A DNA stretch of 64,000 nt from Gorsachius magnificus (taxonomy: Eukaryota; Chordata; Aves; Pelecaniformes; Ardeidae), in assembly GCA_034008185.1 (NCBI GenBank), contig CM067081.1:15065821-15129820 (forward strand), in the 5' to 3' direction. Each line of letters begins with the position of its first letter. Positions within the stretch are counted from its first letter, which is position 1. The position numbers and the translations under genes were made by a program. Shown one piece after another: positions 47,313-59,112 of the stretch. Below the pieces are notes generated by a model. The model was not told the DNA's origin. It did not search any database and worked only from the letters and a program-made list of their open reading frames with translations.

Positions 47313-50300
47313 TTAGTAACAATAGAGCCAAGCCTATCTTCTCTGTCCTCTGTTAGCAGGTTTCCATGGATAGTGTTGCCAGCTCAGTGACTTCAGCATT
47401 TTGAATATTCTAAATCACAACATATGTTACTGCTGATTGCCTTTTATTTTTGAAGAGTAGCATGCCCTAAATCTGAGCTGACTTCTTTCCTTTTATCATG
47501 TAAGTGATGACTTAGAATTGGGTTCTAGCTTTTGTTGTCATTTACTTTCTACTCAGCATATATAGCTATACTGATTTCTAACAAATATCTGCTTTGCTTA
47601 CGACATGAGCCGTTTATTCTGTATGACTTTTGATGAAGTATATGGAGTTAATTGAAGCTTCTTTCTGAGTTCCTAAAGAGCATGGGCAACTTTCTTTTTA
47701 AATCATTTAAGGCCACAAGCTTTTGTACAGGAATGAGAGACAATAAAACATTTGCAACTTTAGAAAACTATCCTAAACCTGCTTCAGAGAAGAGTTTAAA
47801 AAGTCAGTTTCTGCTGTTCTAGGGAATTTCTTCATATTATTTAAGCAGTGATATCCTAATATCCTAAGATACTCCAGCAAAAATACTTCATGTTTAGTAG
47901 ACAGTAAAAACAATAAAACTAGATTACATGTGTAAACTTAACCAGTCCTGCTGTTTGGGCAGGGATTTAACAGATTCCCAGACATCTAGCAGTTACTCCT
48001 GGAATCGGCAAATGCCAAATAAACTGGAGACAACTCTGCAGCTGAATAACAGGGAGTCTAATGTGTCCTGCTTTGCGACTTGCCAGTGTTGGCAGGCTTG
48101 CATGTCTTTTCATAGCACTGCTGTGAACTTTTAATATTTTTTTCCATTTCAAAAGACAATTTTCTGGAGAGAAACAAATGACATCCTACAAGCACATTTG
48201 TTCATTTAGTAGTAACTGCTTCTTAATTTGGACAGAATTTTAGATCTCATAGAAATAGTGAAACTTTTCTGCTTTTTTTTTTAATCTTCACTGATAAGTA
48301 TCTTCTGTCTGCAGACATCTGATGGAATTAAATAGGAAGGTATTAGGAAATTCTCTTCTTCCCAGAAACACTTTTGAAAGTACCTGATGTTTGGATCTCT
48401 CAAGGCATTACAGAGGGAAAAGAAAATTTTCTTCAAAAGTTTATGAACCTGAAAGGAAATTATCTCTTGCGGGGTTATTCAGTATTTTACACAGATGTGA
48501 ATTCCATCCTAAACTTAAATTAGTTTTGGGTTGTTTAAAGTATGTTTTTAGTTTTATGCATAACTTACCTGATTTTAATTGAGCTTATTTTTTAAACTGT
48601 CAGTTTTTAATATCTGTCTTCATAGCTTTAATGCTGCTAAACACTGTTGTATTCCCAGTTTATTGCCTTGTTATACTTCACCATTGTAATATGTTCTTTT
48701 TATTATAATTATTTGTGTCTTACACCATACTCTTTTCTGGATATTCATGGTTTGCATATGGTTGTGCTTTTTTTAGTGAAGAATTTATTTAAAGTTTTAT
48801 AGTTGTTAGGACATTTAATTTTCTATGTGATGCATTCAGCTTCAATTTGGTAGTGTTTTCACTAGCAGTTATGAGTAACATAAATCATAATTTATGACTA
48901 TATTAACCCTATTTTTTATTGAGAAGCAGTCATTTCTGTATAAACTATGATATAACTTTGTTCCCCTTCACATTTTTTGCTAACAATACATGAATGATGC
49001 CCTTTAACCTCCTAGCTTTCTCACAGATTTGGAGAAACCCTATAGCCTCCCGATACATTAAACTCTGACTGGGAGGAGGAGGAGAGAAGGAGTTTTATAT
49101 CCCCTTTTCACTTTTCCTTTTGGAAAATTTCTTTTGGCCTTATCTTGAACTGTGAGCATTCACAAAACAAATCAAATCGAAACCAATCAAAATCTCTACC
49201 AAAAAGAAATCCCCTCCTCCTGTCATACATCAAAATGCAGTCTCTGGTCTCAGATGCCTATGATATTTTCAATTTTATTAAAACCAAACAAAAACTACCA
49301 CCACCCCAACCCACCAATCACCTTCATGAGACTTCTAAGCAAAACCTCAGGCAAAATAAAATGAAAGGTGGATTTATTTCTTTTCTCCTCAGAAGAGAAG
49401 TTGTGAGACTCTTGAGATCGCAACATTTTCCTGAGCTCAAATCAGTCTTTCAAGACTAATTTTGGTTTTATTTTCCAGGCTACAGTTCTACTTTTCTTTG
49501 TCCTACTACTTAGTAAGAGATGATCCCCCAAATTTACAATTCCAAACAAAAGTCCAATAACTTTGTAGAAATACATTTTGAACTTTTGTTTGGAAGGTAG
49601 TGAAAAAGGTGGCTTTGAGAAATATATTTGAAGTCTGAAATTCCAGCAATGAACCATCTCCAGTGTGTTGTTATATCGACATTTTTGCAGTTGTTGTCAG
49701 AGAGCAAGAAAGGGGACGTGGCTTTATTGATCTCAGTGGAGTTCACCACTGCCTTCAGTTTCTTCCGCTGGCAAATGTGTCTGACTTGATCTGTATTTGA
49801 GTCTTACTACTGCATTTCTGTGCCAGTTTCTACAGTTTCAGCATCTCAGCTTGAGTTGGTGAGAAAAATATGTGCTAGTTTGGGGGACGAAATCATCACA
49901 GCCATGTTTCACAATGTTCTCTTGGTTCCTAATTAAGTGAGGGATTCTCATTGAATTTTTTTCTCCAAATAGTTTCTTTGCAAAGTTTTCTATTTTCATT
50001 TCCTTTCTTGATCCTTTTAAAATCACTTCTTACAAAACATGTTTATTTTATGGTTGAGCAAGGATATTGTTATTGAAAATGAATGTGAACTAAAAGCACA
50101 GGGTTTTTTTTGTTTTAATGATTAGCATGTTAAAGTTTAAATATGAATTCTGGAACAAACAAAGAGTTAAAATATTTTATTCAGGGACAGATGTAAGATT
50201 TAGCTAAGATATGCTAATAGACAAGTATAGCAACAAAAGTCATTGCAGCTAGAAGAAATGGAAAGAAATGGGAAAGATGACAAAGGCTCTTTATGAAAAA

Positions 50301-53300
50301 TAAAGAGGAATCATATAATAATTCTGAAGATACATATAATAATTGTGATGTAAAATACTGGACACAAAGTAGTGGCAAAATTAGACCATTGGAAAAAAAA
50401 ATCTGATTTCTTGATGTTAGCACTAGAAAAGTCAGCTTCAAAATGTAACAAGTTTCTGCTTTACATTGAAAAATACAACTTGTGCTTAAATTTGTAAGAA
50501 TCATGCCAGTGATGGGTTGCATGCATATGATTAGTTACAGCATGGAATCAAAATCTTTCTGAACTGGAAAAAAAATTATCTGATTCAGTCGAGTCACCTT
50601 TTTAATAACTGATGTCAGATCTTTTCCAGCCATAGATCTCTGTAAAGAAGGATAGGAGAACATCTTTTGAGTTAAACTTCTAACTGGCACATCCATAATT
50701 AGTGGTATCTTGAGCAAAATTTATTTCTGAAAAGATAATTTTCTCTTTTTAGAAATAAAACTTTTTGAAATAAAACTACAGAGGAAAACTAAGCAGAGAG
50801 AACATAACCCGGAATTAAACCTAGATCCAGTATTACATGACTTGATGCTATCAAGAGGGTACTGCAAGTTAGTAAGACTCCATTACATGCTAGAAGCTGA
50901 GTGTTTGGTTAAGGGCTTTCCTAATGGGATTGTTAGAAATTTGAGCCATTTAAAACTAAGTATTTTTGAACTGATTTAAGGCTTAGTGACCTGATGCACC
51001 TGAGAACACTTAAACAACTATAGAGAGACATAGTGCTTAGGGTCTGCAGAACTTGATCTGTACAGAAGGTGTTGATGACTTATACATCAGTGTAAAATAG
51101 ATTGAGGATTAGTATTTTGTAATTTGTCTTTTTCTGATGCACGCTCTTAATAATCTCACATGGGGGTTTTTTTTATATGTTCTAGCGGGTACTTTGACAG
51201 AAATGACTGATAAGTTTCCAGGGCAAAGAGGAAGGATGAGGATTATTACTTGCAGGAAGGGTGCGTGAGGAAGAAAGGTACCTGGAGGCTGAAGGGAGTA
51301 AGAGACATAGTGCAGAGATCAGGAATAGCATCTACCTAATGGCCACATACCTTATGCTTTCTGTCATGGCTGGTGCTGTCTGTTCTGGTAACAGCACAGC
51401 ATGAGCTTTCTTACCCAGCCACATCTCTTTTTCTCCTTGGGGTTTGATCCAATGTGGAATCCAGAGGCAGAAGCAATCCTGTTTCCTAAGCTTTGAGGAG
51501 ATAGTTTTGCATGGAAACTTTCTTTGTAAACCTCCTGGCTTGTGGAAAAGCAGGATTCTCAGTCTCATGGGCACAGATTGCTGGGACCAGCATTCAGATG
51601 ATTAATTTGGGCAGCAGCTGTGTCTAAGTGTTTTGAGGGTTGCAGAAGAAAAGTCTAAAGCTGGAATGAGATAAGTCTGTGACTCCACTTAGGATGTGTC
51701 TGTGTGCTGTGAGTCACCAGCTGAGTGTGCGAGGTGAGAGTTATCTTGGCATAAACTGAAGTGGTTCTTCTCTTCCAGAAAATGAATCACCTCTACTTCT
51801 GAGTATATCCTTTTTTTTTTTTTTTAATTAATTTTTATGAAGTAAACAGCTTTCAGTACATTCAATATGTGGTTTTTACTGGGATTGCAGAGGACATTTC
51901 AAGTGAAGGGAACTCACTCACCTGTTGGGGCCAGTATTTAAATTTTTAGACTTTTCCCAGAAGCACGTCTGAGTGATGAGTACAGTGCCAGAAACACTGT
52001 CCTCCTGGCACTGCACCCTGATTCCCAGAAGTATCACCAAATAAAGACACTAAGGCAGTCAAAACTACCAAGTGGTCTTTGTTCTCAGTCTAATACTGTT
52101 TTTTCTCCTTAACTTTGTCCGCTTCCAGCTTTGAAGGGAGTAATTTTGGTAGTGCTACAATCTGGAGAAAAAGGAAGATGTTAATAGGATGTGCTGTCCC
52201 TGGAAACACTGTGCTCAGACTAGAAGTTGGCCTGGCATTAAGGAAGCCCCAGATTGTTAGTTTTCTCTTTAATTTAACTGATGTAAAAACTGTGAAGGTA
52301 GTGGTTGAGTGGATCACTGTTGTAGTAGAGCTAGCAGAAGACCAAGAGAGCCTTCAAACTCTCTGTGTCCTCATGGATGGTGCCATGGAGATCATAGTGA
52401 AACTTCATGTGAGATACAAGCTGCCTCGCAACCACAATTACATTATTTGAATATTTTTTTTTCATTGTTCTTGGGGGGAGTTGTATTGTATCTGTTTAGA
52501 TATGATCATTTACTTTTTGTGTTTTCCTTTTTACATATAAAGAGAATAGATAATGTGATATGTAACTCACAGGTTTTGGTGTAGATGTTGGCACAAAATA
52601 TAAGCAGCTGGATTTGGTGTACTGGGAACCTCATTAAATGTGTGAATGGATCTCTCTTGGCATTGGCTTTGCCACCTGTGTCACTTGGATTTTCCCCGGG
52701 AAAACTGGGGCTGTGGAACCAACCTGTGATTTCAGTCCCACAGAAGTTGATTTGACCTATTGGTCACTTGATGAGTCCTGCCTTCTGCCTTCTCTCTTTC
52801 TTTTAAGCATGTGTTTGGGAAAGATTTTGGGAGATAATTTGTACGCTGCCTTTTCTGTTTTTAGGCAAAACACAAGCTCTTTTCTTTTTTCCTTTTTGCC
52901 TTTTTTCCCTCATATCTGCACAGCTGCAATTAAATAAAGAATGGCATTGGAAATTTTTCTGTATTGTTAATTAATATTTTGTTGGGTCAAGTGCCTTCTT
53001 TTTCCTATGATGTCCTTTGAAGATATTTCTATTGTGAAATAATGAGAACATTTAATTGTGCATATTTTTCATACTAAATATATTTGAACTTTTTGCAGGA
53101 TAGTAGGTGTACAGTGTGTTTTATAATCTAGCATAATTACTGTTGTGAACTTTAGTCACTGGAGTTAATCAGTAAGTGGTTTGCTGTTGCAGCTAGTTGA
53201 TAAGTTTTCATTCATAGCATTAAATTCTTCCTTCTATTTCTCATTTCTCTGACTGACCTGACTTTCCCACGTTATGACAAATTAAAACAGGGTGGTGCTA

Positions 53301-54521
53301 CAACGCAGGCTAGTTATTTGGTTTGTATAATACAATTTCTAGGGAGGAGGGGGTCAGGAGAAGAATCAGTACAGTTCTGAAGATGACCTGATGTTACTGC
53401 ATTATGTCCAGTAATTAGTTTTTCCACCATTAATAGCTTTTGCACATGCGTAAGAAAGACTGGTGGTCTTGAGCTTTCTTTGTTTTCTCAGAATATTCAA
53501 CTTGTCATTAGAAAGAATCATTAGGACTTACCTAAGATTGTAAAAGTCACTGGCAGAGGGTTGCTCTTAATTAAAGGATATATAATTTTATAATTTAAAA
53601 GTACGTTTTTATCATTAGTAATACTCTGATGGGATATTTACTTTAATCCCTTCTCTTGTTTCCTGAAATGTGGCATTTCTTGAAAGATGGAAAAGCTTTT
53701 GAGAAAGCTGTCTTTTTCTTAAATTTCAGATTTATACTTCAGAATATCTGATTTTTTAAAAATGAAGTCTAAATTGTAAATTAGATTATAGAAAATAAGA
53801 TGTTTCTTAATTTACTCATAGCAGTGGCTTTCGTCTGTATTATGTATTAAAGTAGTCTTACAGTAGAAAAGTGAGGATTGTCTGCACATGATGGGAAAAA
53901 CTTAAGAGGAGTGAGAAAGGAAAAAAAGCAGGATAACTTTTAAATGAGACAAGCTTAAGTATTCAGACACATCAAAACATTATTGGAAACAGACTTTTGG
54001 ACCAATTTCTTTTGCAACCACGTATGTGCTTTTCCATCATCCTCATATTTTAAGAGTGTGGGTGGAAAATAAGCATATAATAGTCTTAAATACAAAGAAT
54101 AGGCCTGTATCATCATCAAATTCGTAATACTCACCTACCTCTTCTGCAATGTTTTTATTCAGCAAAGACAGTGAGACAGACAGGTACATGTATAAAACTT
54201 GGGAAAAGTTATTTTGCATTAAAGGTCTGCTTAGCAAGATACCACCTACATAAAACCTCATGAATAGTTATTAGGGGAAACTGTGTGAGCTGTTGTATAG
54301 GTTTTTTATTTATGGGAAAAATCCTGCTTAATATTACACTTAATAATTGAATCAATCCTCCTAGTATCTTCAGGCCCAATTCAGAATTAAACCCTAAAAA
54401 CATCAGAACCAATGAAAATGGCTTTATAACCAAGCATGTTTTGACATCTATTCTTTGTTTTAATATAAGTTAGCTGTGATACTTAGTCAAGTACTTTACT
54501 TGGCACTGTTTTGTTTTTCAG
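47313..54521 (+). other. ARHGAP42 intron end before third exon
   Basis: Unique AT-rich intronic sequence with a T run near 51811-51824 and no named repeat. Open frames at 49145-49459 and 52115-52584 lack recognisable content. The acceptor tract before 54522 reads CACTGTTTTGTTTTTCAG. Confidence 0.65.
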
Positions 54522-54623
54522 GATGGGAAGAAGAAGTTTGACAAGGAAAGTGAGAAATATTATTCCATCCTAGAGAAGCACTTAAATTTATCAGCAAAGA
54601 AGAAAGAATCTCATTTGCAAGAT
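54522..54623 (+). CDS. ARHGAP42: ARHGAP42 exon, BAR domain (probably coding exon 6)
   Basis: A 102-base, phase 0-0 exon of 34 codons from DGKKKFDKESEKYYSILEK to KKKESHLQD, with AG at 54520-54521 and donor GTAAGC at 54624. It encodes the lysine-rich part of BAR helix 2 with KKKFDKE-EK and EKHLNLSAKKK-S, the most conserved signature of the GRAF/oligophrenin family. These basic residues are the likely membrane-contact face. The last codon is GAT (Asp) where related proteins have Glu (LQEAD); this is a mild change right at the splice junction. The donor ends GTAAGC rather than GTAAGT. Confidence 0.96.
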
Positions 54624-57600
54624 GTAAGCACTAAACACACCCTTACCCAGTTTCACATTTGCATAGAGATCATGACAACAAACTGGTTCTCTTCAAGACA
54701 AGTTGTATTTTGTTAATGTGGAATTGTGGTGATTTCTTGTAGTAACGCTTGTGAATATAAATTATTGAATGGGATTAATATGACCCTAATAAGAGTTAAG
54801 TATTTTAACAAGACAGCGTCCTACATGTCCAACTTTGTGTACTTCAAGTACAGCTAGTGTTTATTGGTTGCAACAACAGATTTATAGTACTGCAATAAAA
54901 ATGTGACTTTTATAAGTGGAATATTTGAAAGTCAAATAATTAATTGGAGGTTTTGCTATTGAATTTATTACTCGATGAAATTATGCTTCTGTTTCACATA
55001 AATTTTAATCTGGGAGACTGAACTGAGACCACTTCAATGATGCTTTTTTATGCTTCTTTTTTGCTCTTTTTCACCTTATTCTAAGATTGCAGTATCATGC
55101 CCTGAAATTGTATCCGCAACTTCAGCTTTGAAGAGTCTGTATGGCTGGTAAAAATAATTTGTCTTTGAGGCAAATTACAGTAAAACCAGCAATTTAATAT
55201 CAATGACACTTTGGAATTGTGCCAAAAGTAGTTAAAAATTATTTTGGTGGGATTGCTGTTGTCACAGTGACTCTTAAATCATGGGGATTAGTTTGCTGAT
55301 GGAGTTTTCACAGAAGATGTGACCATCACTCATTCACAAATTGCAGGATTTGTCTTCATGTTTACCAATAATACTATAATTTGAATTAAATGAGGCTTAG
55401 CAATTCAAAATTTGTAATAAAGTTTATATTCCTGAATTGCCATAGCTGTCTATATAATACTCAGTCTCAATAACACATTAGTTATGTAGGATTGGTTAAT
55501 TGTTCCACTTGTATATAGAAGTTTTATATAGCTTCTACTTTATCTAAATATCCTGTGTATTGATGAAGCCTCTTTTAGAGGCTAAGCACCAGCTGAGGGG
55601 AAAAAACAAAAATCTTCCCAAAATGTGGAAAAGTGAACTTAAGCACCAATTTACTCTAGAATATAAATCAAATAAAATATTTTACTCTTGAGTAATGACA
55701 ATAATTACAGTCTAAAAACAGCAACTGAAGTGAAAAGTAGCAATTGTGAATCTAATAAACTGTGGTAGAGTAACAATGGATTTGGCTTAGGTATGTAAAC
55801 TAATGGAAAACCAGAGTAAATTTTTCCACTGTGTCCTTAAATGACATCTCTGGATTTAAAATCTTGTAACTGAGGCTGAGTTTTTTGCTTTTATGGATGC
55901 CCTACTTGTAAAGCATATAGAGCATAAGTTGTCATTTCTGTCTTCCCCGGTTTTACTCAGCTGTAAGCACACTGAATCAGCAACATAGACCCACCAGAAG
56001 TAGAAGGTACAATAGCAAATCAGCACCAAAAATATTAACCAGGGAGACTTTTGGCTTGTATCTGTATTGTAAATAGAAGGAGGCCAAGCACCAATTCCTG
56101 GCTTGAAATCCAAGTGATAGCGGCTGACACATCCAGAGTGGTTTGGATGAGCACCATTTGTAGCCCATGTGTCCAGGAGGAGTTTGCTGGAGCAGCCCAC
56201 AGCAGAGCCAGGGCACGAGCGAAGGACGGAACGGTGCTGGCGGCTGGGGCTTTAGTGCTCAATGCAAGGCAGGGGAAGTCCTTGCCTCAAGCCAGTGTCA
56301 TTTAGTGAGATGGGAATTCCATTTTTTTGGCTGCTGCTGTCACACTGAAAAATACTTCTTTTTAAATCTTCTGTTTCTTGGAATTGTTGAGGTTTCTTGC
56401 TACGTTGTATGGGTTAAAGAGCATTGCGATGATAAAGGAGTAGTTCTCGTACTGTATTGGGCTGCTTTACATAGCACGCTGGAGTGCAATTGAGAGCACC
56501 TTAATTAGGCATCTACAGTTTGATGGTCTGAACATATTCTGTAGAGAGTCGTTTGCATATATTCATGTAATTGAAATGTGTTGGATATTTTAAGAGCCTG
56601 CAAGCCTGCCTGTGCAGTTTACATAGATTATTGGCCTTTTTTTCCTTTAGCATCAAAGAGAAGCTTCAGAATTCTGTCTTTTCACTGCCTAAAGAAGTCC
56701 ACAGTGGAGCAGAAAACAGTCAGAATTGAGTGATGTGAAAAAGTTAATAAACTCCTAATTTTATTTCTCTGAAATCTGTTCCAGAATCAGGCATAAATAT
56801 AGAACAAAGGCTTCAGTCTCCAAGCATATGTGAAGTTCTGGTATACGTTTTACTGGTATCCTACATCAATGAAAATATTACTCACTGTAACTAGATATCA
56901 TACAAGTAGAGACTCAAAACCATATCCGTCTTTTTTTTTCTATTTTTTACCTGCAGTTTGAAGTCATAGAAAAATATGTGAAAATCCTCTCAGCTTTTGA
57001 AACTTTAAAATCACTTTTAAAGTGGTTCTTCCATGTTAGAATCCTTGGTGTTCACACAAATTCATAAGCTTCAACAGAAGATATATTTTGGAAATTATTA
57101 TTTAGTCCCTGTACACCAGTGGTTATTATGGCCTTAATTTAGGAACCCATCCATATTTGAGATGGCACTTGGTTGTCATAAGTATCATTACAACTACAAT
57201 CTGCTTAAATGCTGTTCAGAATAGAGATGGATTTAAGTAGGTGTTTAAATACTTTTTCTGAGTCGAAGCCTGAAAGAGCTCATTTCTAAAACTAGATTCT
57301 ATTATTTGCTTACAATTAAATGTAAGAGCTGAGGTCTGTCTCAAGTGCTTATTGACTGCACTTCTGTGAGCGAGGGCTTGCTGGATCATGTCCTAAAGTG
57401 GTGGCATCTGGTTCTGTTCAGCTGGGTAGCATTGCCTTTGCGGTATATTTTTTGTGAAATAAAACTACTAACGCAAGAGTATCAAAGAAAATGGTGGCTG
57501 AATGCACTATATGAATGGCATGTGGCAGAGTTAATTCTGTGGTAAAGCACTTGATTATTGGAGTTTTGAGTGCTTGATTTCTGCTTCATAATATTAGTTT

Positions 57601-59002
57601 TTGCACTTAATTTCCTGATTAGTTTTTTATAGGCATGGGAAGGAAGTGCTAGTACTGAATCACTTGAAACGTATCATTGAAGCCCATGCTTTGACATAGT
57701 GCTAGAGCACTGTGCTGGGGAAGTGGATCAATGTTGGTAAGAGCCTGTGCAGCCAAATCACGACAGTAGCATGTCCTTAACTAAAGAAGCAATGCTAATT
57801 ATATATAGTGCTATTGATGACCAAGCCCTGCCTGAAGGAAAACACTGACTTTTTGCGTTTGTACTATTACAAGTACTAAACCTCTTTTATGATGTGTTTG
57901 CAGTTTTAATGTTTGCTATCAAGCCAAGGCAACATCTAGCTTTTCCAATTTTCCCATATTTGTTATTTTTTAATGCCAGAATTGAATCAGAGAATATACA
58001 GAAGTATACTGCTCTATTTTAACTGGCATACATCAAAAATAGCTGAACTGGTTTTACTTGTATTGCCGATACTTAATAAAAGTTCTTTTTGATCTAAGAC
58101 CAAACACTAACTAATGCAGTCCAAAAGGCATTTGCTTGAGAAAATGATTTCTTATGAAGAAGGATGAATTAAAATGGAATCTGCATCTCTTCTTTAGGCA
58201 TTATCCACACACTGCACTGCCTGACTTTTAGGTCCCTCTCCCATGGCTTGTTTAAATCGAGGATAAAAGCCTATTACGCTTTATCAGCTGATAAGAGTTA
58301 ATTCTTTACTTGTTTAGGCAGAAGACTTTGTTTTGGTACAGGATCTTCATGTCAGGTGGTATTATTCAGGCAATTCTGACAAGTAGGTCTTGTGTTTGAA
58401 AATTAAAATGTAAAAAATAGTTGATTTATGAGGTTAAGGACTTAAGTATGTTTATATTCCAAGAGCACGTGACTTATGCTATGAAATAATAAGTTTCAGG
58501 ATGTCATTGTTAAAGACAGTATATTTAAGAAAGAAAATACCTTCTTGGGAAGGTATTTGAAGTTGAGAAATATATCTATTTCAGTGCATGTGATACTCAA
58601 ACATTTCCATAGAAATATTAATATTTTGTCTCCCCTTAATTCCTAGACTACTCTCTTCTATTTCTTTTTCTAAACTTTCCATATACCAAGGGCACAGTTC
58701 CTGCTGCCACCTTTATTTGTTTCCCTTCAGGATCTCCTAAAATCTAGAATATTAAAGCATAAAAAGGAAGAGGAAATCAAAAAGGCGTGAGGAAAAGGCA
58801 TAAGGCTAAAATTTGTAATGGTAGCTTCTTAAACTTGTGTTTAGCTGTTTTAAGTGGGTATTCTAATTTTCAGGAAGAAAACTGAACCCCATGAAGCTTG
58901 TAAAGTAATCTTATGGAAGATCTGATTGTCAGTGACAAAATCTGCTTCTAAATCAATCATGAGAATACATTAATATTGTCTATATTTCATTTTGTCTTTC
59001 AG
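54624..59002 (+). other. ARHGAP42 intron of 4.4 kb
   Basis: Unique intronic sequence. A locally GC-richer patch at 56150-56290 creates several overlapping open frames on both strands (55856-56493) without any recognisable domain. No repeat is identified. The acceptor tract before 59003 reads TTTCATTTTGTCTTTCAG. Confidence 0.7.
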
Positions 59003-59112
59003 GCAGATACACAGATTGACAGAGAACATCAAAACTTTTATGAAGCATCATTAGAATATGTTTTTAAAATTCAAGAAGTACAAGAGAAAAAGAAATTTGA
59101 ATTTGTTAACCT
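59003..59112 (+). CDS. ARHGAP42: ARHGAP42 exon, BAR domain (probably coding exon 7), odd 3' end
   Basis: A 110-base exon opening in phase 0 with [19 protein letters not shown] and running through [18 protein letters not shown] at 59001-59002 precedes it, and a strong donor GTAAGT begins at 59113. The peptide is the hinge into BAR helix 3, with [15 protein letters not shown] and EKKKFEFV conserved in the family. After FEFV the family reads EPLL, but here the exon ends AAC CT, giving Asn and a partial Leu codon. GTTAACCT against an expected GTTGAACCT would be one missing G; the exon would then be 110 instead of 111 bases and the downstream frame would shift. Assembly error, a real frameshift or a lineage difference in phase are all possible. 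The rest of the exon is secure. Confidence 0.93.

Noticed and set aside
52090..52584. 111-codon plus-strand frame with overlapping frames
   Set aside because: I considered a retrocopy or hidden exon, but there is no recognisable protein, no poly(A) and no conserved splice sites.
55856..56493. Cluster of overlapping frames of 75-114 codons on both strands
   Set aside because: It coincides with a GC-richer patch with few stops. The translations resemble no known protein family, and no splice sites frame them.
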